Source: Damh-18 sp036275695
GTDB taxonomy: Bacteria; Patescibacteriota; Minisyncoccia; Phycocordibacterales; UBA918
DNA length: 14,253 nt
Reading direction: 5' to 3'
Assembly (NCBI GenBank): GCA_036275695.1
Contig: DASUDI010000017.1
Location: forward strand, 1 to 14,253
This document shows positions 1-7,562 of this stretch, one piece after another. The translations under genes were made by a program, and so were the position numbers. Under the pieces are notes generated by a model that saw only the letters and a program-made list of their open reading frames with translations, was not told where the DNA came from and did not search any database. Positions within the stretch are counted from its first letter, which is position 1. Each line of letters begins with the position of its first letter.

Positions 1-2
1 AA

Positions 3-80
3 GTCGAAGGGACCCTTCGAAACGCTGCCAGAGTAAACGGACAGCTAGTTGACAAGTACACGATGGCCAAACTGCTATAA
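3..80 (+). CDS. Possible 3' end of an upstream gene (partial)
   Basis: A reading frame open from the window edge runs 25 codons to a TAA at 78-80. Its translation ends ...DKYTMAKLL, which looks like ordinary protein. A good intrinsic terminator begins five bases after the stop, which is what the end of a gene would look like. I do not recognise the family from so short a tail. Another frame is open to a TAA at 34-36, so the choice rests mainly on length and on the terminator position. A near-perfect inverted repeat at 4-20 lies inside it. Confidence 0.35.
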   Translation, partial: VEGTLRNAARVNGQLVDKYTMAKLL

Positions 81-84
81 CTCG

Positions 85-117
85 GACCCTGCTACTGCGG
101 CGGGGTCAAACTTTTTA
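85..117 (+). terminator. Intrinsic terminator
   Basis: An 8-bp stem (85-92 with 100-107, one G-U pair) closes a 7-base loop. Five T residues follow at 112-116, three to four bases past the stem. It lies just after the stop of the partial frame ending at 80, so it probably ends that upstream transcript before the hydrolase promoter. Confidence 0.6.
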
Positions 118-140
118 TAATTAGGTCAATAAGGTAAAAT
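116..140 (+). promoter_or_regulatory. Candidate promoter(s) of the hydrolase gene
   Basis: Two -10-like hexamers stand before the ATG at 147. A consensus TATAAT is at 116-121 and would give a leader of about 18 bases. TAAAAT at 135-140 ends 6 bases before the ATG and would give a leaderless transcript. The spacing and the ACTCA(T/A)ATG context of the second match the priA promoter at 9160. No convincing -35 is seen for either. AAGG at 131-134 is a weak Shine-Dalgarno candidate, 12 bases from the ATG. Confidence 0.4.
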
Positions 141-146
141 ACTCAT

Positions 147-1064
147 ATGTCACAACAATTTATTGATAATATTTCTTCCAACAAATCAGTCGTTTCGGTT
201 GATTTTTATAGCCTTGCAGATAAGTTGGATTTTTTATCTGATGTTGAGAAAATAAAATCTGCACAAAATGATTTAAATTCAGTTGAAACCTATCGTTTTC
301 TATACAAAGTTGGCAAATTAAAAGTGGTAGGTTACGTTGCTATACCAAAAAATCAAAAAGAAAAAGTACCCTGTATCATACATTTGCGTGGTGGTAGTAA
401 AGATTTTGCTGCCTTAACACCGAGAGCTATATATGGTCAACTCGTGAAATATGCACTTGAAGACTATGTCGTAATATCAACACAATACCCTGGCGTTGAG
501 GGTGGCGATGGACAAGACACATTTGGAGGTGTTGACGACATTGCAAGCATTATAAAACTCAAAGATATCCTTAAAGGTATTCCAATTGCAGATACTGATA
601 AAATTGGCATTAAAGGTCACTCTCGAGGCGGACTTATGGCCTACATGCTCCTCCGGGAAGTAAAATGGATTAAAGCGGCTGTCATTGCGGCTGCGCCAGC
701 AGATCAAGTGCGACATGGCAAAGAACGTCCCAAATGGCGTGAGCATCAAGTGAGTCTGTGGGGTAAGGGCAAAGAAGAACTTATACGCCGATCACCTTTA
801 CGATGGGTTGTTGATTTTCCCAAAAAGGTACCAGTACTCTTAATGCATGGATCAGCCGATTGGCGTGTCTCACCGCTTGATTCAATAGAGATGAGTCAGG
901 AAATGTACAAGAATATGATACCGCATCGATTTATACTCTTTGAAGGAGCAGATCATGGTATTACAGAGTATAAGATTGAGTATTTCAAACAATCACTAGG
1001 ATGGTTCAATAGATTTCTAAAGAACAGTGAACCTTTACCGAACCTTAAGCCACACGGTGATTAA
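147..1064 (+). CDS. Alpha/beta hydrolase, S9 prolyl oligopeptidase-like
   Basis: This 305-residue protein has an alpha/beta hydrolase fold. The nucleophile elbow is GHSRG with Ser159. The acid is probably Asp238 in HGSADWRVSP and the base His270 in GADHG. That order and spacing fit the catalytic half of S9-type peptidases and related acyl hydrolases. An N-terminal stretch (residues 1-75) leads into the first core strands (PCIIHLRGG, about 75-83). No signal peptide or membrane segment is seen, so it should be cytoplasmic. The substrate cannot be told from the sequence. The gene stands alone between two terminators. Unlike every neighbour, it contains no CGCG tetranucleotide and prefers A/T-ending codons, which points to a different origin. 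The ATG at 147 is the only good start, supported by -10-like elements just upstream. Confidence 0.85.
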   Translation: MSQQFIDNISSNKSVVSVDFYSLADKLDFLSDVEKIKSAQNDLNSVETYRFLYKVGKLKVVGYVAIPKNQKEKVPCIIHLRGGSKDFAALTPRAIYGQLVKYALEDYVVISTQYPGVEGGDGQDTFGGVDDIASIIKLKDILKGIPIADTDKIGIKGHSRGGLMAYMLLREVKWIKAAVIAAAPADQVRHGKERPKWREHQVSLWGKGKEELIRRSPLRWVVDFPKKVPVLLMHGSADWRVSPLDSIEMSQEMYKNMIPHRFILFEGADHGITEYKIEYFKQSLGWFNRFLKNSEPLPNLKPHGD

Positions 1065-1116
1065 GTGACATGGTACTCGGTTTGAGCATCTTCTTCTGAT
1101 CCTGTCTCGTTCTAGG

Positions 1117-1144
1117 GAGGTGTCCATTAGGGCACCTCTTTTTT
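1117..1144 (+). terminator. Intrinsic terminator after the hydrolase gene
   Basis: An 8-bp stem (1117-1124 with 1131-1138, one G-U pair) with a 6-base loop is followed directly by six T residues (1139-1144). It ends the rightward hydrolase transcript. The convergent leftward holB-like gene stops at 1159; on that strand the same hairpin has no T-run behind it, so it would work there only weakly. Confidence 0.8.
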
Positions 1145-1158
1145 ATATATTTATTTCC

Positions 1159-1806
1159 TTATGCAAAGACTGTTGATGTGCGATGTGTGCCTGTATGAAG
1201 TGGTAGCGAGAGGGCGAGATGTTCGAGAAGTATTTTTTTGGAACTGCCATGTGCTCGTATATGTGATTCAACAAGTAGTACATCTCGAATGAGGTGTGGG
1301 GATTTTTGCGTGGCGGCAAAGAGAGCGCATTGTGTCACCAATGATTCTACCCACGCAACATCCTCCTCATTGAGTTTTTTTGTGATAACGTCAAGCCTCT
1401 GTGCGTATGGATAAGCAAGAAACGTGGAAAGTATCTCAGTATCAGGTGACTCCCCTCCCCTTTCTTTTTCATTGTGTATAAGGTGAAGGCGGGAGCGAAG
1501 TGTGGGGAGAAGTATATCTTCGCGGGGAATGATAAGAAAAAAGATGGTGGTTTCATTTGGGTCTTCAAAAAGTTTAAGGAGCGCGTTTTGTGTTTCGGTT
1601 GGAAGTGCTTCTGCATAGATAACAAAGGTGCGTAGAGTACGCGTAATGGGTCGCAACGACGCGTCTTGAATGAGTGCGCGCACGTCAGCAATACTCATTC
1701 GGGTGAAGGTGAGATGTCGCACGTCAATATCTTCTGTTTGTACGTCCTCAGGAAGACAAGAAAAACACCAGTCCCTCTTCCCTATCATGAGTTGCGCGTG
1801 ATGCAT
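1159..1806 (-). CDS. holB: DNA polymerase III delta-prime-like clamp-loader subunit, reduced
   Basis: The 215-residue product matches the middle of the clamp-loader delta-prime (HolB/DnaX-like) AAA+ module. Residues 61-83 (FVIYAEALPTETQNALLKLFEDP region) correspond to the Walker B strand and the NALLKxLEEP motif. Residues 87-107 (TIFFLIIP...LLPTLRSRL) correspond to sensor 1 and the SRC motif, here SRL. The role is loading the beta clamp during replication. The usual N-terminal P-loop and zinc-binding Cys module are absent: the protein begins at a segment like HHALLI of E. coli and goes almost straight to the VREL-like helix, making it about 70-100 residues shorter than typical. An in-frame TTG start at 1824 exists. 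I prefer the ATG at 1806, which has TATTGT 6 bases upstream. The gene is last in the leftward block, 38 bases after the upstream gene's stop. Confidence 0.72.
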   Translation of the reverse strand: MHHAQLMIGKRDWCFSCLPEDVQTEDIDVRHLTFTRMSIADVRALIQDASLRPITRTLRTFVIYAEALPTETQNALLKLFEDPNETTIFFLIIPREDILLPTLRSRLHLIHNEKERGGESPDTEILSTFLAYPYAQRLDVITKKLNEEDVAWVESLVTQCALFAATQKSPHLIRDVLLVESHIRAHGSSKKILLEHLALSLPLHTGTHRTSTVFA

Positions 1807-1844
1807 AGTGTAACAATATCGCAAAACGAATGAGTACGCAAAAA

Positions 1845-3602
1845 CTACATCTGTTGTTTTCGTTTGAGAATGCGCTGTACGACACGACGTAAATAGTGTT
1901 CAAAGGTTTCGTTTACGGTGTAGGCAATTGCTTGTTCGTGTCGCCACGCGTCTACGTATTCTTTAAGTGTTTTAAGTGTTTTTGCGTCTGCTTTTTCCCA
2001 TCGCCCAGAGAGCACTTCTCCCATGCTAAGTGAAGAAAGTTTTTTGAAGAGTGGATGTTCGTGACCATTTGGCCCAATGCCAAATATGCCACTTCCGCTA
2101 AACAATGGCCACTCTTGAAGTAGTCCATGAAGTGCTGATGTAACTTCGGGACTTGCGAGTTCTGCTTGTGATACGCCCGTTATATTCTTCTGTGGTAGGG
2201 GTATGGTGGTATTAATGGGTACAACATAGGCGGGTTGTGAGGGTGAAGACTCTAACGGTGGTGTTGAAAGTGGCTGTGCGTATGCTTTCGGCTCGACCTG
2301 TGGCAATATTTTCTCAGGTGACGCATTGTTGAGGGTGTTGATAATATCTTGTGGGGTACGACTTGTGCTTGGGCCGTGCGTCATTGCTGTCGCGGTTTCT
2401 TCCAATGAGTCAAAAATATCGTGAATCTCAGAACCAATGGTGTGGGGAGTGCTGAGAGAAGTCTTTTCCATGGCGTCATGGAGTGCTTGCTCTACGTGAT
2501 GTGTGTTTGATATTTCATCTCGATACTCAGGAGGAACGTCGGTAATGGCATCAAGTTCATCTGTACCTGTCTCAAACGCTTTGAGTATAGATGCGGGAGA
2601 AGGTACGGGAGGAATAGGCTCAATTACGTCAGGTTGATCAATTCTGTTATCTTCACCAGCAGTCTCATCGACCGACGTTGTCTCACGCGGTACATCACGC
2701 ACTAATGGTGAAGGCGTTGCTGCTACTGTTGCATCAAAATTTTCTGCTTCATGGTGTGCTTCCACGCTCGGTGTTTGTGTGTCTGTGGGGTGTGTGATGA
2801 GTCTTTGGTAGGCTTCTTCAAGCGCGGTCATTGCGGTCTGTATACCCACATCGCTCCCAGGGGAGGTTGCTTTCAGCGCGGTAAGGAGCGCGCCCATGTA
2901 TTTTTTTCCAATGTCGTTATGGGTATCAATAAGTGTGGCGGGGTTTCCAATACGATCGTGCACTGAGCGTTTAATTTCAGCAATACGCGCTTTGTATTCT
3001 TCGAGTGTTGCGTATGCGGGCGGTTGCGTCGTGGGAGGTGGAGGAGGTGTTTGAATGTCTGTGGGTGGAGTTATGATTGATGGTGTAGGTGTGGGAGGAG
3101 TAGGTGTGTCAACAATAGACGAAGCAATCTCATTTTCACGCGTCTGCGCTTGGAGTGATTGGGGTAAAAATTGTGGCACGACACGGGTACGCCCAATTAC
3201 TGGCGAAAGTGGTGACGTTGGTGGCAAAACTATGGCGTCTTGGAGTGTGGCCGCTTCCATAGCGTTTTTTTGGACGTCTACTTCTGTGTGTTGTGAGGTG
3301 GTTGTGGGAGTGTGAATGGGAGCATCGGCGCTCGATGCGTGCTGACCTTCGGGTTGTTGCATGGGGGCACTGAAAGAAGTGATCATTGCGTCTATTTTTT
3401 TCCGCATTTCCTCGTCTCCTCCTTTTTGCGCGTATTCAAGTACTAAATTGCGAAACTCTGCGTACGCATATGGATCGCGTAAGTGTTGTTTCCCTACACG
3501 GAGTACTTCGGTAAGTCCTTGCCAGCTACGCAAATCGAGCGATCCTGTTGCTGGATTTCCATTTCCTAAAACAGCACTGTGTGAAGTACTTGAACCTCCC
3601 AT
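1845..3602 (-). CDS. Hypothetical Pro/Thr-rich protein with folded ends
   Basis: I do not recognise this 585-residue protein. Residues 20-77 look helical and folded (SWQGLTEVLRVGKQHLRDPYAYA region). Residues 78-195 are low complexity, rich in Pro, Thr, Ser and Gln, with runs such as TPPTPTPS and PPPPPTTQPP. Residues 196-270 form another likely helical unit. A second disordered stretch, acidic and Pro-rich, runs to about 472. The C-terminal 113 residues again look folded and end in a basic tail (RRVVQRILKRKQQM). No signal peptide, membrane segment or Cys is seen, so it is probably a soluble cytoplasmic protein with flexible linkers. It lies 68 bases downstream of the VirD4-like ATPase gene on the same strand, so it could be an adaptor or substrate of that ATPase; this is inference. 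The ATG at 3602 has an extended -10-like element 9 bases upstream. Confidence 0.8.
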   Translation of the reverse strand: MGGSSTSHSAVLGNGNPATGSLDLRSWQGLTEVLRVGKQHLRDPYAYAEFRNLVLEYAQKGGDEEMRKKIDAMITSFSAPMQQPEGQHASSADAPIHTPTTTSQHTEVDVQKNAMEAATLQDAIVLPPTSPLSPVIGRTRVVPQFLPQSLQAQTRENEIASSIVDTPTPPTPTPSIITPPTDIQTPPPPPTTQPPAYATLEEYKARIAEIKRSVHDRIGNPATLIDTHNDIGKKYMGALLTALKATSPGSDVGIQTAMTALEEAYQRLITHPTDTQTPSVEAHHEAENFDATVAATPSPLVRDVPRETTSVDETAGEDNRIDQPDVIEPIPPVPSPASILKAFETGTDELDAITDVPPEYRDEISNTHHVEQALHDAMEKTSLSTPHTIGSEIHDIFDSLEETATAMTHGPSTSRTPQDIINTLNNASPEKILPQVEPKAYAQPLSTPPLESSPSQPAYVVPINTTIPLPQKNITGVSQAELASPEVTSALHGLLQEWPLFSGSGIFGIGPNGHEHPLFKKLSSLSMGEVLSGRWEKADAKTLKTLKEYVDAWRHEQAIAYTVNETFEHYLRRVVQRILKRKQQM

Positions 3603-3611
3603 ATTTCTCGT

Positions 3612-3620
3612 AGTATATCA
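3612..3620 (-). promoter_or_regulatory. Extended -10 element upstream of the Pro/Thr-rich gene
   Basis: Read leftward, TGATATACT (TG-N-TATACT) ends 9 bases before the ATG at 3602. This fits the extended -10 form and would place the transcript start at or near the start codon. No clear -35 is seen. It lies in the 68-base gap after the ATPase gene, so the gene could be transcribed on its own as well as by read-through. Confidence 0.4.
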
Positions 3621-3670
3621 CTGATGTGTAATCACAATGCATGTATGTGCGTTGATAACTGCGAGTGCAA

Positions 3671-6403
3671 TTACGCATCTATATAGCGCGCGCGAATTTC
3701 AGCATCAACTTCATTGCGCGATCTTCCGTATCTCAGTGCAGAATACTCCATTATTTGCTTTGCGTATTCCGAATTGGTGTCATGAGGTTTTAGTGTTTTG
3801 AAGCTAAATGGTGTTGTGGGTGTACCATCTGCAAGTATGCGCGCGTATGCGTTGCGGTTTTCTATATTCATAAGATCAGATGCTTCAAAGATGGGCTTAA
3901 ATTGTTTTTCGAGAAATTCCGCATCCTCGGTGCCCACACGGAACGATGCGAGTGAACCGACGTTTCCAAATACTGAATCACGAATCCCCTGCTCGAGCTG
4001 TGCTATAAATTGATGCGCTATGGTGAGCCCGAGTTTGTATTTGCGTGCCTCAGAAAGTATTGCTGATATTGAGTCAGTGGTCACATTCTGAAACTCATCA
4101 ATGTAGAGGTAAAATGGTGGAAAACTTTTTGAGGTGTCATCGACACGAGAAAGTGCTGCCATGAGGATTTTGCCTACGACAATCATACCGATGAGGTTTG
4201 CGTTTATTTCACCGAGACGCCCTTTTGAGAGATTGACGAGAAGAATTTTCTTGCTGTCCATAATGTCGCGGAAATTGAAGGTGGACTGTTGCTGTCCGAT
4301 GATGGGTCGCATGTAGTCATTGGCTGTAAGGGGGTCAATTTTAGAGACGATATAAGGGACAATGTTTTCAAGTGACGCTTCCCCACCCGCCTTTGTGGCA
4401 ATCTTTTGCCAAAATTGAATTACTACGGGGTTCGTTGCTTTGTGTAACTTCAACATCCTGAATTGCGCGTCAGACATCACGCGACTGATATCAAGGAGTG
4501 TGCTTCCCGATGCAGGATCTTCCAGGACGAGGAGTGCGGCGTTTCTAAAATACTGCTCAAACATAGGACCCATTGATTCTGGATTGGCGCCATATAATTT
4601 CTTAAACATTGAAAATAATTCATTGACCACGAAGGTCTTTTGTTCAGGATAGCGTGGATCAAACTCAAGCATATTAAGTCCAATACTTCGCGCGGTGTTT
4701 GAGGGATCAAAATAAATAACATCGTCAAGACGCTCGGGTGGTATTGCTGAAAGTATATCGACAATATCAGTACCGTGAGGGTCAATCATGCACACACCAG
4801 CACCTTGTTGGATGTCTTGCACAATCATATTTTTGAGAAGTGTGGTTTTACCTGTGCCTGTCTGTCCGATAACGTAGAAGTGGCGCAGACGATCCTCGGG
4901 TGTTATGTATATGTTTCGCTCAACGTTTCTAAAAGTATTGATACCTATGAGTGTGCCATGATGTGGCATATCGACGGGCGCAGGCGCATATTTTGCGCGA
5001 GACTGCTTAAATTGTGGTGACGACTCAATTCCTTCTGAGGGAAAGTGGATGATAGTGGAGAGTTCCCGAAATGAGAGTTTGAGCGCACTTTGTGGTGTGA
5101 ATTCTCGAAATGAATAGGCTTTGAGGAGTGAGGTGCGCGTGGTTCCTGAAGCGCGCGCGGGTGTGAGTGTGTTTCCACCCGCATGTTCAAACTGATGAAA
5201 ACTTGATTCGAGTTCGGTGAGAATTTGCTCCGCGCGCGCTTTCGTCTCCGCCGATACAACCAAACGAATATTCACATCGACAATGGGCGATGTTGCTTTT
5301 GTTCTGAAAAGTTCTAGTTTTTCATGATGTCCCGACGGATACTCTTTTGCTTTGTCGGCAGTACTGTCTTTGGTGATTACAAAATCTTTGATGCCTTCAA
5401 AAAGTCCACCGGCAATGGTGCTTTTGCGAATGGCGCTATCAACCGTGTCACCTTTCTCAACACGTTCTATGATGCCGTGCACCAAGGACTTATTATCGCG
5501 CGCACCTCCCTTGATGAGTATTTGTAGCGAAGCACCCCCTCCATTGCGCTCGATTTTTGAAAAGGCGTTGAGTAGTATCGCGAGTGGATCAGTCTGAAAG
5601 GTGTCATGGGTCTTTATTGGATATATGGGGTGTTTCTTTTGACGAAGTACTGAGACAAGGCTCTCCCCTTGTGTGACAAAAATGTTGTAGTCGTGCCGTT
5701 GCTCAATGAGTACCGCGTGTGGAAATAGCGAGAGCGCCTGTTTTTCAAAAAGATTTACAAATTCATTGGGAACAGCAACATAGAAAATAATATCGTCACG
5801 CTTGTCGGACACACCAATTTCTATGGCGTAATGATGTGGAACTTTGCCTTGTGACAATGTTTGCATGCCTGCAAAAAATTGTTCCATAGCCGCAAAAATT
5901 ACCGGTAATTCGGTACCCTTTTCCCGCGTGGGGTGGCGTGGAAGTGACACCTCAAAGAGTGTCATATGAAGCACATTCCAGAGTGGTTTGTCTTTCTCGA
6001 TGTCAGCAAATTGTTTTTCAGATTGAATCATTTCGATAAAGACGCGGTGTACTTCGTCGGTGAGAAAAGCATCTTGTAATTTTTCAAGTACCGCCAGCGC
6101 GTTACGAATGCCTTTTTCGTGCGCAAGCGTGACAATTTCCTCAACCTTGTGAGTCGCGGTGTCTATTGCGTGATATGACTCTGAGAGCGATTGTGGTGTG
6201 AGTGCGTGTTTTTTTTCAAGAATGAGCGATTGGTCGTGTTCACTGTATTCACGCAAAACTTGCTTACCAATAGTTTCTTTATCTGACGCGTCAATCTCAG
6301 GAGTACGAGAAAGGATATCGCGTTCTCTGCGCGCAATTTCCTCACGAAGAAAAGCAATCTCCTCCTCAGGACTCGAGAATTTCCTCTCAGGATATAATTC
6401 CAT
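3671..6403 (-). CDS. VirD4/TraG-like (type IV secretion DNA-binding domain) ATPase
   Basis: This is a 910-residue P-loop ATPase of the VirD4/TraG/HerA class. Walker A is GQTGTGKT (513-520), followed by CMIDPHG at 538-544 and IYFDPSN, which are typical of coupling proteins. Walker B is YLYIDEF at 765-771. A later conserved stretch, LTIAHQFIAQL (about 793-803), corresponds to the sensor/motif III Gln region. About 500 residues precede the motor domain: a charged, probably coiled-coil start (residues 5-35) and mixed alpha/beta segments. I see no membrane helices, unlike classical VirD4, so it looks soluble or recruited to the membrane by a partner. The likely role is ATP-driven movement of DNA or protein. 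No other secretion gene is in the window. The frame stays open to 6526 inside mreB; I chose the ATG at 6403 because it clears mreB and has TATGAT 6 bases upstream. Confidence 0.8.
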   Translation of the reverse strand: MELYPERKFSSPEEEIAFLREEIARRERDILSRTPEIDASDKETIGKQVLREYSEHDQSLILEKKHALTPQSLSESYHAIDTATHKVEEIVTLAHEKGIRNALAVLEKLQDAFLTDEVHRVFIEMIQSEKQFADIEKDKPLWNVLHMTLFEVSLPRHPTREKGTELPVIFAAMEQFFAGMQTLSQGKVPHHYAIEIGVSDKRDDIIFYVAVPNEFVNLFEKQALSLFPHAVLIEQRHDYNIFVTQGESLVSVLRQKKHPIYPIKTHDTFQTDPLAILLNAFSKIERNGGGASLQILIKGGARDNKSLVHGIIERVEKGDTVDSAIRKSTIAGGLFEGIKDFVITKDSTADKAKEYPSGHHEKLELFRTKATSPIVDVNIRLVVSAETKARAEQILTELESSFHQFEHAGGNTLTPARASGTTRTSLLKAYSFREFTPQSALKLSFRELSTIIHFPSEGIESSPQFKQSRAKYAPAPVDMPHHGTLIGINTFRNVERNIYITPEDRLRHFYVIGQTGTGKTTLLKNMIVQDIQQGAGVCMIDPHGTDIVDILSAIPPERLDDVIYFDPSNTARSIGLNMLEFDPRYPEQKTFVVNELFSMFKKLYGANPESMGPMFEQYFRNAALLVLEDPASGSTLLDISRVMSDAQFRMLKLHKATNPVVIQFWQKIATKAGGEASLENIVPYIVSKIDPLTANDYMRPIIGQQQSTFNFRDIMDSKKILLVNLSKGRLGEINANLIGMIVVGKILMAALSRVDDTSKSFPPFYLYIDEFQNVTTDSISAILSEARKYKLGLTIAHQFIAQLEQGIRDSVFGNVGSLASFRVGTEDAEFLEKQFKPIFEASDLMNIENRNAYARILADGTPTTPFSFKTLKPHDTNSEYAKQIMEYSALRYGRSRNEVDAEIRARYIDA

Positions 6404-6409
6404 ACGTCT

Positions 6410-6415
6410 ATCATA
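6410..6415 (-). promoter_or_regulatory. -10-like hexamer before the ATPase gene
   Basis: TATGAT, read leftward, matches TATAAT at five of six positions and ends 6 bases before the ATG at 6403, in the 52-base gap after mreB. It fits the leaderless spacing seen elsewhere in the window. No convincing -35 is present. It also supports 6403 over the longer in-frame start. Confidence 0.38.
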
Positions 6416-6455
6416 TCGTGACTCGCGCGCGACATGTTGTGTGACTGGGGGAAAA

Positions 6456-7466
6456 TCAGCGCTTCGCAAGTATGGTGCGCTTGTACGTATCAATATGCGC
6501 CAAGGCTTCGCCCGTCCCGCGCGCAACGCAGAAGAGCGCGTTGTCTGCGAGTTGTGCTTTTACACCAGTGCGCCGACGCACGAGTTCAGGAAGATTGCGT
6601 AGTTGCGAACTCCCACCAGTCATGATGATGCCATGCTCAATAATATCAGAGGCAAGTTCAGGAGGTGTACTTTGAAACACATCTTTCACGGCCTTTACCA
6701 TATCCCGAAGTTCTTTAGAAATGGCGCGCACAATTTCATTTGTCTTAATATTTACAGTACGAGGAAGACCAGTAAGAATGTCGCGACCACTCACATCCAC
6801 CGCAAGTTCCTCTTCCACGGGTAATGCGGAGCCAACGTTTATCTTTATATCTTCAGCTGTCTTTTCTCCAATGGATAAATTGTGTGTCTTCTTTATAAAA
6901 TCAATAATCGCGGTATCAATTTTATTCCCCGCTACCTTGACGGAGTTTGAGGCAACAATACCTCCAAGAGAAATCACCGCAACGTCAATGGTGCCACCAC
7001 CAATGTCTACAATCATGTGACCTTGTGGCTCATAAATAGGTACTTGCGCTCCAATTGCCGCGAGAATGGGCTCTTTCACTACGTATACATTTCGCGCGCC
7101 AGCTTTAAGTGTTGCCTCGATGACCGCACGCTTTTCGGTGGAACTGACACCAGCGGGTACTGACACAATGACATCGGGCTTGAATATATTGAAGCCACCA
7201 AGTGCCTTGCGCAGAAAGTACTTAAGCATCGCTTCGGTAACGCGGTAGTCCGCAATAACGCCATCGCGCATGGGACGATACGCTCGAATTTCCTCAGGGG
7301 TGCGCCCTATCATTCGCTTTGCCTCGCTCCCGACCGCAAGTATTTCATTGGTGTTTGATACCGCAACTACGGACGGCTCATTGAGCACAATGCCTTTCCC
7401 ATGCACAAAGACAAGAATGTTTGTGGTGCCAAGGTCGATGCCAATTTTAGGGGTAAGATGACGCAT
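6456..7466 (-). CDS. mreB: Rod shape-determining protein MreB
   Basis: At 336 residues it has normal MreB length and all actin-fold nucleotide motifs: phosphate-1 DLGTTN at 11-16, phosphate-2 DIGGGT at 154-159, and the adenosine motif MTGGSSQLRNLPELV around 282-296. MreB polymerises on the inner membrane face and guides sidewall peptidoglycan synthesis. The N-terminus (MRHLTPKIGIDLG) is short, with no obvious amphipathic membrane helix. The gene is first in the leftward block and divergent from the HTH-MurA gene, 116 bases apart, an arrangement that pairs shape control with wall-precursor synthesis. mreC and mreD are not in the window. It ends in TGA, evidence that TGA is a stop in this organism. 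No Shine-Dalgarno is seen upstream of the ATG. Confidence 0.95.
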   Translation of the reverse strand: MRHLTPKIGIDLGTTNILVFVHGKGIVLNEPSVVAVSNTNEILAVGSEAKRMIGRTPEEIRAYRPMRDGVIADYRVTEAMLKYFLRKALGGFNIFKPDVIVSVPAGVSSTEKRAVIEATLKAGARNVYVVKEPILAAIGAQVPIYEPQGHMIVDIGGGTIDVAVISLGGIVASNSVKVAGNKIDTAIIDFIKKTHNLSIGEKTAEDIKINVGSALPVEEELAVDVSGRDILTGLPRTVNIKTNEIVRAISKELRDMVKAVKDVFQSTPPELASDIIEHGIIMTGGSSQLRNLPELVRRRTGVKAQLADNALFCVARGTGEALAHIDTYKRTILAKR

Positions 7467-7553
7467 AGTGGGTTGGATAGGGATAATAGTACTTACTTAT
7501 TATTTTTTTACAATCTTTTGAAATCATCAGGATAGTCCACAGTGCTACTTGAA

Positions 7554-7562
7554 AGTATAGCA
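7554..7562 (-). promoter_or_regulatory. mreB: Candidate leftward promoter toward mreB
   Basis: Because of the palindrome, TGC-TATACT is also present on the minus strand. Transcription from it would start near 7547 and give mreB a leader of about 80 bases, longer than other leaders in this window. It may drive mreB, or be a by-product of operator symmetry. Confidence 0.35.

Noticed and set aside
49..81. TTGACA at 49-54 followed by TGC-TATAAC at 73-81 as a promoter for the hydrolase
   Set aside because: Spacing is 21 bases, far from the usual 17, a terminator follows right after, and the stretch reads as the end of a coding frame.
1807..1824. TTG start at 1824 for the holB-like gene
   Set aside because: It adds six residues with no family similarity and has no start signal. 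The ATG at 1806 has a -10-like hexamer at the spacing used by other genes here.
1960..1982. Tandem 9-base repeat (TTTAAGTGT twice)
   Set aside because: Only two copies, encoding TLKTLK inside the helical C-terminal region of the Pro/Thr-rich protein. It looks like ordinary coding repetition.
3029..3065. G-rich stretch on the + strand as a possible G-quadruplex
   Set aside because: The runs are mostly two G long and follow from Pro codons of the gene on the other strand. Nothing else supports a role.
2751..3315. Rightward open frames opposite the Pro/Thr-rich gene
   Set aside because: They are Gly/Val-rich mirror products of the Pro/Thr codons on the coding strand, with no start signals or family features.
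6441..6458. TGA read as glycine (as in Gracilibacteria or Absconditabacteria)
   Set aside because: mreB ends at its normal length with TGA, and no other gene needs an internal TGA to be complete.
6404..6526. N-terminal extension of the ATPase to 6526
   Set aside because: It would overlap the conserved end of mreB, adds 41 Arg-rich residues of antisense character, and skips the TATGAT placed before 6403.
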